From IMG/VR virus record IMGVR_UViG_3300020596_000058, positions 1 through 39,352 of that record: 39,352 nucleotides of DNA. The stretch is one strand, 5' to 3'. The stretch is from a virus. Of this stretch, positions 5,851 through 13,934 are shown one piece after another (within the stretch, counting starts at the first letter, position 1; each line of letters opens with the position of its first letter). Under the pieces are notes generated by a model, which worked only from the letters and a program-made list of their open reading frames with translations, was not told the origin of the DNA and ran no database searches. The position numbers were made by a program, and so were the translations under genes.

Positions 5851-6083
5851 CCGGCCCAGCAGACCAGGAGCGCCCCGCCATCCCGGCGGGGCGCTCCCGC
5901 GTCGTCGATGAGGATGAGTGGCGGGCAACATGGGAAGCGGCGGTGGAAGCCGAACGGGCCGCCCGAGCAGTGCAAGCCGACCTGCTCCGAGAGTGGGTCG
6001 ACGACGGCAGGACCGCCGAGGTGGCGGCGAAGCTGACGGGGCTGTCGCGGGCGACAGTGTTCCGCCGACTCGCAGCGATCTAG
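5847..6083 (+). CDS. Small helix-turn-helix protein
   Basis: 78 residues. ATG 5847 overlaps the previous stop (ATGA). The C-terminal 30 residues, WVDDGRTAEVAAKLTGLSRA then TVFRRLAAI, form a clear helix-turn-helix like those at the end of resolvases. A charged helix (residues 28-50) precedes it. A 13-bp perfect hairpin (5867-5897) covers codons 7-17, so the structure is transcribed within the coding region and may limit translation or stop transcription. The stop TAG shares CTAG with the converging minus-strand gene. It may be a regulator of the switch region. Confidence 0.7.
   Translation: MTGPADQERPAIPAGRSRVVDEDEWRATWEAAVEAERAARAVQADLLREWVDDGRTAEVAAKLTGLSRATVFRRLAAI
5867..5897 (+). terminator. 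Very strong 13-bp hairpin inside the HTH gene
   Basis: GGAGCGCCCCGCC (5867-5879) and GGCGGGGCGCTCC (5885-5897) pair perfectly around the loop ATCCC. It is the strongest simple hairpin noticed in the window and starts just 20 bases after the ATG. It may be an intrinsic terminator or attenuator ending most transcripts after the second plus-strand gene, or an RNA structure governing HTH translation. Confidence 0.6.
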
Positions 6084-6412
6084 TCGGGCACGTCGAGGCC
6101 GGGGGGCAGCTCCACCAGTTCGGTGACCATGTCCCGCAGCTGGTGGACTTCTCGGCGGGTGCTCTCCACGCCGGCTGCAGCGTCGTCGGCCGTCGACTCG
6201 ATCCGGTCGACCACATCTTTCAGGGACGATCCGCGGTTCGGCCTGAACTCCGCGGCGATCTCCGACAGCGTCTCGATGGCTTGGTCGGCACGGCTGACGA
6301 AGCGCATCGCCCGGCGGGCGAACCGGCCGACCTTCCACACGGCCGCGCCGATCAGCCCGAGAGCGACAACCAGAGCGGCCATCCGCAAGATGCCGTCCTC
6401 GAGCGCCGTCAT
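6080..6412 (-). CDS. Membrane-anchored coiled-coil protein near the lysis genes
   Basis: 110 residues. One membrane helix (residues about 10-27, LRMAALVVALGLIGAAVWKV) is followed by a basic stretch (GRFARRAMRF) and a long helical tail with heptads (ADQAIETLSEIAAEF, then VVDRIESTADDAAAGVESTRREVHQLRDMVTEL in pieces). The layout is N-out or N-in single pass with a coiled-coil domain, similar to DUF948-type proteins and to some holin-associated proteins. It lies right after the endolysin gene (gap of 6 bases), so an accessory lysis role is plausible. Its TAG stop overlaps the TAG of the plus-strand HTH gene. Confidence 0.72.
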   Translation of the reverse strand: MTALEDGILRMAALVVALGLIGAAVWKVGRFARRAMRFVSRADQAIETLSEIAAEFRPNRGSSLKDVVDRIESTADDAAAGVESTRREVHQLRDMVTELVELPPGLDVPD

Positions 6413-6418
6413 GTCAGG

Positions 6419-7117
6419 TCAGCGAGCCGGAAGCTTCGACTTGCCGAGCACCTTGACGATCTCGGCGTCGGACACACCCTGCTGGCGCATCGACCAGACC
6501 GTGTACCGGTCGATCTGATCGGTCTGGGCGTCGATGCGCCCCTCGAGGATGGCCCGCTGCTCCTGCATCCACTTGCCGAGCTTCGCTTCCTGGTCCGGTG
6601 TCATCACGTCTCCTTGGTCGGTGGCGATGCGGTGACGCATCTCGTCCATGTTCAGCCCGGCCGGGTCGATCTTCCGCCGAGGGTCGGTCTCCTTGTGGCC
6701 CTTCACCCGGTCGACACCCAGGCCGACACGGCCGAGCAGCGCACGTGTCCCGGTGATGTAGGCGGCGACCTGCACGTCAGGCCACGGCTCACCAACGCCG
6801 TCGTTGTACGCCTCGATGCCGATCGACTGGTTCCCCCACAGGCCGTACCCGTTGTGGTTGCACTTTCCGGCGGCGACGACGTGGAACCGTCCGGTCCGGT
6901 CGAGGCCCAGCTGGGAGAGCGGGCCCGCCAGGTTCGGTCGGCCGTCGCGGAGGAGACGTGCGACGGCCTGGTCAGATGTGCGGGGTCCGGTGACGGTGTG
7001 ATGCCAGACGATCCCCTCGACTGAGCGCAGGTCGGAGCCGCGGTTCTGCCAGCCGCCGACCTCGACGACGGCCAGCCCGGCCGCGCGGAGCACGTCGGCC
7101 AGCCACGGGAGACGCAT
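6419..7117 (-). CDS. Endolysin: N-acetylmuramoyl-L-alanine amidase (Amidase_2/PGRP fold)
   Basis: 232 residues. The zinc amidase motifs are visible: VWHHT (H39/H40), GHKETDP (H141) and KIDPAG (D151), with SIGIEAYND in the expected core strand. This cuts the bond between muramic acid and the peptide stem of peptidoglycan. The C-terminal 65 residues (MTPDQEAKLGKWMQEQRAIL onward) are helical and charged and may help wall binding or oligomer formation. ATG 7117 shares one base with the preceding stop (TGATG); the longer open frame upstream overlaps the zinc-motif gene and is rejected. A holin candidate lies two genes upstream. Confidence 0.88.
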   Translation of the reverse strand: MRLPWLADVLRAAGLAVVEVGGWQNRGSDLRSVEGIVWHHTVTGPRTSDQAVARLLRDGRPNLAGPLSQLGLDRTGRFHVVAAGKCNHNGYGLWGNQSIGIEAYNDGVGEPWPDVQVAAYITGTRALLGRVGLGVDRVKGHKETDPRRKIDPAGLNMDEMRHRIATDQGDVMTPDQEAKLGKWMQEQRAILEGRIDAQTDQIDRYTVWSMRQQGVSDAEIVKVLGKSKLPAR

Positions 7118-7422
7118 CAGGTCGTCACCTTGGCCCCGCGCCGGAGACGCCCACCAATGCCGCCCCTTCGCTTTCGGGACTCCACGACGGGCCGGTCCAC
7201 GATCGGATCGCCGGGGCCGTTGCCGTCGAAGCGCCGAGGGTCGACCCGCAAATGCCATCCGTTCTCGTGTGCGGCATGGCGGTCCGTCAGCCGACGGCAC
7301 GGCGAACACATGACGATGAGCACGTCGGCGTCCTCCGACGACGGCACCACCCTCGTCCGTGCCGGGGCCACGTCAGGCCCGCCAGCGGAACACACCTCAC
7401 AGACTCGCTCCAACACGTTCAC
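7117..7422 (-). CDS. Small CxxC-CxxC zinc-motif protein in the lysis cassette
   Basis: 101 residues. GTG 7422 overlaps the holin stop (GTGA). VCEVCSAGGPDV near the N terminus and MCSPCRRLTDRHAAHENGWH near residue 48 give a four-cysteine zinc site, similar to an HNH zinc scaffold but without a convincing DH or HNH catalytic triad. The C-terminal third is basic (ESRKRRGGIGGRLRRGAK). It sits between the holin and the amidase. It may be a relic of an HNH endonuclease or a small regulator; function unknown. Confidence 0.6.
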   Translation of the reverse strand: MNVLERVCEVCSAGGPDVAPARTRVVPSSEDADVLIVMCSPCRRLTDRHAAHENGWHLRVDPRRFDGNGPGDPIVDRPVVESRKRRGGIGGRLRRGAKVTT

Positions 7423-7658
7423 GCGTCGGGGCCGCGCTGGTAGGAGTCGACGGGGGTGACCTTGGCGCGGGTCGCGGCGGTCACCCCGCCACCCACCACC
7501 AGATACGACCACACCACCTCGGCGTCCAATGCCAGCCCGTAGCGGGCGGCGACCGTCACCACCAGGCCGAGCAGGTAGCGGACCAGCGCCGGTTCACGGC
7601 GGGCGAAGTCGCGGACATCCGACAGGGCGTCGGCGATGCGGGACAAGACGATCTTCAT
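7419..7658 (-). CDS. Candidate holin
   Basis: 79 residues. AGGAG lies ahead of ATG 7658. After a charged N terminus (SRIADALSDVRDFARREP) there are two hydrophobic segments, LVRYLLGLVVTVAARYGLAL and VVWSYLVVGGGVTAAT, ending in the basic RAKVTPVDSYQRG that is typical of small actinophage holins. Its position before the amidase, after the tail genes, supports the call. Holins form the membrane lesion that lets the endolysin reach the wall. Sequence conservation in holins is poor, so the call rests on topology and context. Confidence 0.72.
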   Translation of the reverse strand: MKIVLSRIADALSDVRDFARREPALVRYLLGLVVTVAARYGLALDAEVVWSYLVVGGGVTAATRAKVTPVDSYQRGPDA

Positions 7659-7688
7659 GGGGTGCTCCTGGGGTTGGTCACGGTCGGG

Positions 7689-8888
7689 CTAGGCGTTGAG
7701 GCGTCGGCGGGGTGAGCCGAGCGTCCGGTAGATGTCGCCGATGTCCAGTTCGGCGTCGCGGTCCTCCCACAACACCCATTCGGTCAAATCCAAGAACGCG
7801 AACGTCGCACCCGTCCAGTAGCGGAGATACACGCCCATGCCCTGCTGCACCGGCCAGCGGACCGCCTCGACCCGCATGATCAGCGGGAAGATGATGCGGC
7901 CCCGGTAGAACACCTGCCGGGTCAGGTCGTACAGGTCCTGGTCGGGGTCGAACACGAAGATGCCGTCGCCTGGCCCGACGAAGTTCTGAACGTCGTAGAT
8001 GCTGGTGGTGATGCGAACGTGGCGGCGCGTCTCGTCGAACCGGGCCAGCTGGGTGGCAGCAACGTTGTCCGCCGAGGTGGTCGAGAAGGCAAGTTGGCTG
8101 TCGATCGCCCGTCGGATGGTGAGCGCTGCGCCGGACCAGCCGACGTACGGGTTGACGCCGATCGACGCGGAGCCGAGGGCGTTGGTGGAGGTGGCTCGGA
8201 CGGTGACCGCCGACGAGTAGTCCTCCACGTCGGAGTCGAGGCGGTACACGTTCGCTTCGATGCCGGTGATGGCGCCGTCTCGCCCGCCGTCTTCGGGGAG
8301 GAACGCGACGGTCGGGGTGACGGTCGTCGGGTACATGGTCGCCTTGGCGGCAGCGTCGAGGGTGCCGTTCGGGTTGACCCGCCACTCTTTGGCGAACGTG
8401 GAGCAGGCGTAGTCGAGGAGCTGGCGGGCGGTGTCGCCTGCGTTGACGCGACCGGTTCGGGATGGGCTGGCTGCGCTGTCGACGGAGCCTGTGGTGAGAC
8501 CGTTCCCGCGTGAGAGGACAGCGGTGATGTAGGACGTGTTGGAGGCGTCGCGGAACGGTCGGTTGGTGATGTCGACGCCGACGGCGAAGTTGTCGCCTTT
8601 GCCTTCTTCGTCGCCGAGGAGGACGGCGAGGTGTACGCCTTCGATCTGTACGGGTTCGCCTTCTCGTCTCGAGGCGAGGTTGTTTTTCCGGTAGACGCCT
8701 GTGTATCGGGCGAGGTCGAGTAGGCCGGTGCCGGTGAGGACGTTGGTGTCGATGTGGAGTGGGGTGATGACGAGGTGGGAGTAGCCGTACACGTCGAGGT
8801 CGAGCAGGTCGAGGATTCGGCGGGGGGTGGTGGCGTCGAGGCTGATGTCCCAGGTGCCGAGGGCTTCTCGGACGTGTTGGACGGTCAT
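7689..8888 (-). CDS. Minor tail protein (tail tip/hub)
   Basis: 399 residues. ATG 8888 overlaps the stop of the upstream tail gene by ATGA; the longer open frame (to 9515) is a shadow of that gene. It begins TVQHVREALGTWDISLDATTP and includes ITPLHIDTNVL, a YACSTFAKEWRVNP segment and a long beta-rich second half with GIFVFDPDQDLYDLTRQVFYR. This matches the style of siphovirus baseplate hub or tail-tip proteins that follow the distal tail protein, as in gp27-type folds. It is the last structural gene before the holin, and no separate receptor-binding fibre gene follows, so this or its neighbour may contact the host. Confidence 0.7.
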   Translation of the reverse strand: MTVQHVREALGTWDISLDATTPRRILDLLDLDVYGYSHLVITPLHIDTNVLTGTGLLDLARYTGVYRKNNLASRREGEPVQIEGVHLAVLLGDEEGKGDNFAVGVDITNRPFRDASNTSYITAVLSRGNGLTTGSVDSAASPSRTGRVNAGDTARQLLDYACSTFAKEWRVNPNGTLDAAAKATMYPTTVTPTVAFLPEDGGRDGAITGIEANVYRLDSDVEDYSSAVTVRATSTNALGSASIGVNPYVGWSGAALTIRRAIDSQLAFSTTSADNVAATQLARFDETRRHVRITTSIYDVQNFVGPGDGIFVFDPDQDLYDLTRQVFYRGRIIFPLIMRVEAVRWPVQQGMGVYLRYWTGATFAFLDLTEWVLWEDRDAELDIGDIYRTLGSPRRRLNA

Positions 8889-10129
8889 GGGTTGGCTGCG
8901 TCGACGCGTTCGGAGACGTAGGCGGCGTATTGGTTGGCGAGCGCTTGGGCGGTGTCGATGCCGGTGGAGCTGCTGCCGTTGATCTCGTGGCCGAACCCGA
9001 AGTCGACGAAGCTGCCGCTGTTGTTCGCGACATTCGGGAGAAAGGGCGCGCTCGCGTCGGCGCCGAGGGTCCCACCGGCGGTTGCGAGGACCCACCGGTT
9101 GCCGTCGGCGTCGTTGGCTGTGAGCCTGACCCCTCCGGTGATCGTCTGTGAGGCGCCGCCAGCGAAGACGGAAACCAGCAACGCTGTCGACCCAGGGGCG
9201 GAGTACGTGCCAGAGGCCAGCCGGTCGCCACGGCGGACGGTGAACGTCACCACCGCCCCGGCCCCTTCGATGCGGGCGGCGACGGTCACCTCGCCAGGGT
9301 CGTTGCGGGTCACCGTGACACCGGTGAAGCCGACGTCTGCGAAGCTGAGGACGTTGAGCGACACCCACGCAGTACCGTTCCACGCCTCGACGGCTGCGCC
9401 GGTGCCGCCGAGCACATCGGCCCTCGGGTAGACGCGGACAAGGCCGTTGGAGATCCGCCAGTCGGCGTTCGGGTCCACATCGCCAGGGAAGAACTTCCCG
9501 GTGACGGGCACCCACTGTCCACCGTCGACGCGTCGCTCGATCCTCGCCGCCCCGTCATACCAACCCGACGGCGGCGCCGACCACTCGGCCGACAACTGAG
9601 ACGACGACGCCGCCCACGCGCCCACATACACGGCGCCGCCGTCGGCAACAGACCGAGTCGACAACGACCCCACCACCGACGTGCCACGCCGATACATCGT
9701 CGTCGCAGGCACCAACCCATGCAACGCCGACGCCGACGCCGACGTGACAGCCGAACCCGACCTCAGCGCATGCAACAGCCGAGAATCGAACAGCGGCGAC
9801 GCGTACGACGACACCCGCTCCAACACACAATCCCACGGCACCACCGACGACGAATCCAACTTCATGCGCGGCTCCGTCCCCAACCCCACCGACCGCACCC
9901 GGTAGAACCCGTCGACCGACGAATCCTGAGACCACACCACCGGCACAACCGGCTCGTCCCGATTGTCGACCAACCCAAGCATCTGCTCGCGGACGGCGAC
10001 CAGCGTCTCCATCGACGTGCCGCCACGCAGCCACCCCGACAGCTTCACCTGGTCGCCACCCTCAAATTCGAACCGTGACACCTCCACGATCTGCGGGTTC
10101 AGTCCGGCTCGCCCGATGCTGACCGTCAT
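8885..10129 (-). CDS. Minor tail protein (distal tail-like)
   Basis: 414 residues. ATG 10129 overlaps the tape measure stop (ATGA). Genes just after the tape measure usually encode the distal tail protein, and the N terminus (EVSRFEFEGGDQVKLSGWLRG, METLVAVREQMLGLVDN) fits that fold: a beta-rich domain with a measured residue list of local replacements. A low-complexity Ser/Ala stretch (SGSAVTSASASALHGL) links to a beta-rich C-terminal part with Gly, Thr and Val, possibly a carbohydrate-binding or host-contact domain (residues about 150-400). Confidence 0.7.
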   Translation of the reverse strand: MTVSIGRAGLNPQIVEVSRFEFEGGDQVKLSGWLRGGTSMETLVAVREQMLGLVDNRDEPVVPVVWSQDSSVDGFYRVRSVGLGTEPRMKLDSSSVVPWDCVLERVSSYASPLFDSRLLHALRSGSAVTSASASALHGLVPATTMYRRGTSVVGSLSTRSVADGGAVYVGAWAASSSQLSAEWSAPPSGWYDGAARIERRVDGGQWVPVTGKFFPGDVDPNADWRISNGLVRVYPRADVLGGTGAAVEAWNGTAWVSLNVLSFADVGFTGVTVTRNDPGEVTVAARIEGAGAVVTFTVRRGDRLASGTYSAPGSTALLVSVFAGGASQTITGGVRLTANDADGNRWVLATAGGTLGADASAPFLPNVANNSGSFVDFGFGHEINGSSSTGIDTAQALANQYAAYVSERVDAANP

Positions 10130-12414
10130 GCCGCCACCGCCCTTTCCAGTTTGCGGATCTCGGACAGCACATGGCGGGCGACCTCGTCGCCGTTCCCGAC
10201 GACACCCGACACGTTCACCGTGATCTGGTTACCGCCACCACCGCCAGCCTGATCGCCGTTACCCGTTCCCATGCCGGCGCCACGAGACGACCGACCCGAC
10301 TTGATCCGGTCGACCACATCGGCCGACAGGACGTACTCGCCGCCGTGCAACGTCATCGGCACCGCCTCAGACGACGCACCGGGCACCGGGCCACCGAAGA
10401 ACCGGCCACCGTTGGATGCTTGCGACGCCAGCGCCGTCATCGACGCCGCCACCGCCGAAGCGTTCGCCAACACCAACGAGATTCGCACCTCGCGGCTCAG
10501 ACGGTCCGCCAGCGAATCGATCGTCCGGAACGCGTCGATCGCCGACTGGGCGCCCGGCGTTGTGACCGAAGTCGCCACGGTCGCCCGGATGCCGTCCAAG
10601 ATCCCCGAGTACGAGTCGAACGTCGCCGACGAGATCAACCCCATGTCTCGCGACCGGGCCAACGCCGCACGCTGCTGATCGATGTACGCCGCAGCCTCAG
10701 CCGCAGACCCACCATTCGCAAGGATCGCCTGAGCGGCAGTGCCAACCGACACGGACCACTCGTCGAACGCCGCCCGGTTCTCACGGGCCGCCTCGCCGCT
10801 CCCCAACATGTTCGGACCGTTCGCGATCAGCGCCTCCATCAGCGCCGTCTGTGCGACGGCCACATCGTCGACGGCCCGCTGCACCCCAAACGTCTGACCG
10901 AAGAACTCCTGCATCGCCGCCGACAGCTCGTCCAGCATCTCCGCGCTGAACTGCGCACCCTCACCAAGGCCAGCAAGCGCCTGCTCTGCCTCCGATGCCG
11001 CCGTGGTATCAGACAGCTCGTCGGACAAGAACGACACCGCAGACCGAGTCCGGTCCGCTTCCGACGCCGCAGCATCGAAGTCGCCCTTCAGCACCTCGAA
11101 AGCAGAGAACTCGGACATCTGCTGCATCTGGCTGCGGGTGTCCGCCGAGATTTGGCCCGTCGCCGCCATCCGGTCGATCAGACCATCCAAAGCCCCGCCA
11201 CCAGCCTCGGCGCCGGCCGCAAGATCCTCCATGCTGATCCCAGCAGCAGCCATCGCTGCCCGCAACTCGTCGCCGCTCGCACGGCCCGACTGAGACTCGA
11301 GCGCATCGAGCCCCTCAGCGAGAGCGTCAGCCGATCCGGTGGCACCCTCCATCGCAGCGCTGACCGCGTCGTTCTGTGCCGCCGCCCGAGACTGCCGGTC
11401 CATGTTGCGCTGAATCGCAACGGCGACCACCGCCAGCGCAGCAGCAGCACCCAACGCTGAAGTCGCCATCTGCCCAAGGGACTGCGGAGACGTGCGCACC
11501 CGCAGGTACAGCATGTACGCCGCGTCTGCAGCGACCTTGGCCTGACCAGCGAAACGGACCAGGCCACCGGCCACCAACGACAAAGCGCCAACGGCGATCG
11601 ACCCGACAGACCCGTAGGTGAGGAGCTGCCCCAAGAACGCCTGCCCACCCGACCCGGCACCGTCGAGCGCCCCCGTCACACCCTCAACCGCACCCAACAG
11701 GTTCGAGAACGCGTCGACCGCCCCACCACCCACACCCTCAGCAACCTCGCCGAGCCGGTTCTTCATGATCTCCAGCTGCCCGGTGAACGTCGCGCCCTCA
11801 GCCTCAGCGAACCCCCCGGCGTTCTCCCGCAAGGCGTCCATCACCGCCGAGAACCGGTCGGTGGCATAGGCGTTCTCGTCGATCATCACGCCGTTGCGCT
11901 GCAACGTGCCGATGTTCCCGGCCAACGCCTTACCAACCTGCTTCGCCGCCGAGGTCAGATCGACCCCGAACTTGCGGGCGTAATCGACCACCAGCGGCGT
12001 CGCCGACAGGATCTCCTCCTGCGTCAGATGGAACGTCCCCAACATCGCCTGCATCGACACGACCGCCGCGTCGTCCGCCACCGTCACCTGCTGCATCGCC
12101 GACGCCTGAGACAAGAACGCCGACGTGTTGGCGCCAGCCAACGCAGGGATGTTCTGGATCGTGTTCGCCAACTCCAGCTCGGCGCGGTTCTGCTCCTCGG
12201 CCGCACGGGCAGCCATGAACATGCCCGTCGCCATCACCGCACCGAACCCGATCATCATCGCACCAGCACGGGTCAACTGTGCGCCGACCCGCTGGCTGCC
12301 TTGCTCCATGGTCTTCAGCGACCGCTCAGCCGACCGGCCCACCTTGTTGAACTCGCCCATCGCCTGGGCACCGTTCGCGGTGATGATGATCGCGAGACGT
12401 TCAGTCAGAGCCAC
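10126..12414 (-). CDS. Tape measure protein
   Basis: 762 residues. GTG 12414 has AGGGAGG about six bases ahead. The N terminus (LTERLAIIITANGAQAMGEF, KVGRSAERSLKTMEQGS) and the heavy Ala/Gln/Met helices are typical. Hydrophobic segments occur at about residues 52-70 (AGAMMIGFGAVMATGMFMAA) and 265-290 (LLTYGSVGSIAVGALSLVAG). The C-terminal part includes FGGPVPGASSEAVPMTLHGGEYVLSADVV, a common tape measure end. At roughly 1.5 angstrom per residue the tail would be near 110 nm, short for a siphovirus. It overlaps the frameshifted tail chaperone ORF by 14 bases. Confidence 0.93.
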   Translation of the reverse strand: MALTERLAIIITANGAQAMGEFNKVGRSAERSLKTMEQGSQRVGAQLTRAGAMMIGFGAVMATGMFMAARAAEEQNRAELELANTIQNIPALAGANTSAFLSQASAMQQVTVADDAAVVSMQAMLGTFHLTQEEILSATPLVVDYARKFGVDLTSAAKQVGKALAGNIGTLQRNGVMIDENAYATDRFSAVMDALRENAGGFAEAEGATFTGQLEIMKNRLGEVAEGVGGGAVDAFSNLLGAVEGVTGALDGAGSGGQAFLGQLLTYGSVGSIAVGALSLVAGGLVRFAGQAKVAADAAYMLYLRVRTSPQSLGQMATSALGAAAALAVVAVAIQRNMDRQSRAAAQNDAVSAAMEGATGSADALAEGLDALESQSGRASGDELRAAMAAAGISMEDLAAGAEAGGGALDGLIDRMAATGQISADTRSQMQQMSEFSAFEVLKGDFDAAASEADRTRSAVSFLSDELSDTTAASEAEQALAGLGEGAQFSAEMLDELSAAMQEFFGQTFGVQRAVDDVAVAQTALMEALIANGPNMLGSGEAARENRAAFDEWSVSVGTAAQAILANGGSAAEAAAYIDQQRAALARSRDMGLISSATFDSYSGILDGIRATVATSVTTPGAQSAIDAFRTIDSLADRLSREVRISLVLANASAVAASMTALASQASNGGRFFGGPVPGASSEAVPMTLHGGEYVLSADVVDRIKSGRSSRGAGMGTGNGDQAGGGGGNQITVNVSGVVGNGDEVARHVLSEIRKLERAVAA

Positions 12415-12987
12415 GGTCGCCTCCCTTCAACATCACTTCACGGACCAGCAAGTTCAGATCCCCGATCCGCTCCGGGTACACCTGCGCCGGCGACCAGACG
12501 AACGGCTCACGGGCGAACGTCACGAGGTAGTCGGAGACTCCCCCGACACGCTCGAGCACGAAGGGGGTTCCGTCGTCGAGCTCGACGATTCCCCACTCCC
12601 CAAAGGGGACGGGTTCACCTCGTACTGGTCGAGGGCGCCCATGATCTCGTTGGCGGTGTGCGCGTCGACCCGCTCCTCTGCCGCCTCGACGGTGAGACCG
12701 TCACGATGATGCGCGGCAGCGACCAAGATCGCCGACATGTGCACCGCTGACCGGGTCGGCTCGATCATCACCCACGACAGGCTCGTGATCTTCTCAACCG
12801 TCTTCGCTTCCGCCAACGTCATGTCGTCCTCGGTGATCTCCACGTCGTCGATGCGGAGCCGCCACCGCATCGTCGAGAACCCCGACTGTTGCCGCTTCAC
12901 GATCGAAGCGAGCACGTCGGCCAGATGGCCGTCGAGGTCACCGGAGAGGATTGACGCGCACGTTGACGCAGCCGGGTCGTCTGCCAT
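12401..12987 (-). CDS. Tail assembly chaperones G and G-T (made by programmed -1 frameshift)
   Basis: The 0-frame product runs 12987-12520 (155 residues, MADDPAASTCASILSGDLDG... ). At 12607-12601 the slippery heptamer CCCTTTG lies in the correct C CCT TTG phase. A -1 shift there opens a frame down to TGA at 12403-12401, giving a 195-residue fusion whose tail reads GEWGIVELDDGTPFVLERVG and on to NLLVREVMLKGGDRGSD. After the site the -1 frame has the better amino-acid composition, whereas the 0-frame end (SSSSTTEPPSCSSVSG) looks like low-complexity run-off. G and G-T together guide tape measure and tail tube assembly in siphoviruses, and the position directly ahead of the tape measure fits. Confidence 0.85.
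12601..12607 (-). other. Slippery heptamer CCCTTTG for -1 ribosomal frameshift
   Basis: The minus-strand sequence is C CCT TTG in the zero frame, a canonical X XXY YYZ heptamer. Shifted tRNAs would re-pair on CCC TTT. It is followed by GGGG and a GC-rich stretch that could form stimulating structure. It lies at codon 129 of the chaperone gene. Confidence 0.85.
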
Positions 12988-12997
12988 TTGGGGCCTC

Positions 12998-13474
12998 CTA
13001 GAACACTGAGCGGAGACCGCGGTTCAGTTCCCGGTTGAAGATGACAGGGGTCTGCGCCGCGACCTTGGGTTGGCTTGCCTCGAAGAACTTCTTGCCACGC
13101 GTCGCCCCACCGACCGACGTGGCACGGGCCGAACCGTTGAACGACAGGGCCCGCTTCGCGTTCCGGCCACGCGTCTTCGGCTTGATCTCGTAGCCGCCCT
13201 TGCGGGGGTTGTTCGCAAGGTGCGCCGGGCCCCGATACGAGACGATCGCCGTAGCGTGCAAGCCGCCGCGAACATTGAAGCCGACGCCGATCTTCGCCCC
13301 CGACTTCCCGACACCCGACAGCCGCGAACTGTTCGCCGCGGCCGCCTCGGCGAGCATGACCACCTTCGCCGCCAGGGCCGCCTCGCCGGTCGCCCGACGT
13401 GTGATCGCAGGCATCTTCGTGCCGAAACCTGCGAGCTTCGCGCCGAGCTGACCGGACGAGACTGAGGTGCCCAC
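12998..13474 (-). CDS. gp10-like tail/neck component (tentative)
   Basis: 158 residues, GTG 13474. Basic and Ala/Gly-rich: helical N-terminal half (MPAITRRATGEAALAAKVVM) then a GVGFNVRGGLHATAIVSYRG strand pair and PRKGGYEIKPKTRGRNAKRAL. The RGPAHLANNP and KPKTRGRNAKRAL features resemble HK97 gp10-type tail completion proteins in other actinophages. It lies between the major tail protein and the chaperones; most phages place this type just before the major tail protein, so the order is swapped here if the call is right. It could also be a tail-associated protein with another role. Confidence 0.6.
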   Translation of the reverse strand: MGTSVSSGQLGAKLAGFGTKMPAITRRATGEAALAAKVVMLAEAAAANSSRLSGVGKSGAKIGVGFNVRGGLHATAIVSYRGPAHLANNPRKGGYEIKPKTRGRNAKRALSFNGSARATSVGGATRGKKFFEASQPKVAAQTPVIFNRELNRGLRSVF

Positions 13475-13478
13475 AGGC

Positions 13479-13880
13479 TCAGGTCTTCACCACGTCGGAC
13501 GTGGCGTTGAACCCACCGGAGATCGCGACCGCGCCACCCACGTCGCTCTCCACCTTGAAATCGAACGTCGCCGTCCCGAACCAGTACTGGGCCAGGTTGT
13601 CGGTCGTCGGGTACAGGTAGAAGGACCGGGCCGCACCGTCGACCGCGGCCGTGTAGAGCTGGTTGTTGGCCGTGTCGTAGAACCCGGCGAACGAACCGGA
13701 CGCGTCGGGGAGACCCGACACCATCACCTTGTTCCGGTCGCCGAACACGGTCACGTCGACATCGTCGGTCTCGAACGTGATGTCCCACTTGGAGAGGTTC
13801 GCGACCGCCTCAGCGGAAGCGGTCGAGGATGCGAGACCGACGTAGAGTCGGCCCTTACGTCCGTGGATGGGTCGGGCCAT
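13479..13880 (-). CDS. Major tail (tube) protein
   Basis: 133 residues, ATG 13880 with AGGAGG about nine bases upstream. The sequence (GRKGRLYVGLASSTASAEAV, KWDITFETDDVDVTVFGDRN, GSFAGFYDTANNQLYTAAVD, and an end with GGAVAISGGFNATSDVV) is a textbook small siphovirus tube fold: beta-rich, with a DVTVFGD strand and the final beta-sandwich. It polymerises into the tail tube. The chaperones and tape measure follow directly. Small for the family, but within range. Confidence 0.88.
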   Translation of the reverse strand: MARPIHGRKGRLYVGLASSTASAEAVANLSKWDITFETDDVDVTVFGDRNKVMVSGLPDASGSFAGFYDTANNQLYTAAVDGAARSFYLYPTTDNLAQYWFGTATFDFKVESDVGGAVAISGGFNATSDVVKT

Positions 13881-13934
13881 AGCAGGGTCCTCCTGGTGAG
13901 GGAAGGGCTGCGCCGGGCCCGGATGGGTTGGGAA

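Noticed and set aside
9727-9747. Short GCCGAC triplet-type repeat
   Set aside because: It encodes the Ser/Ala linker (SASASA) of the minor tail protein; ordinary low-complexity coding sequence.
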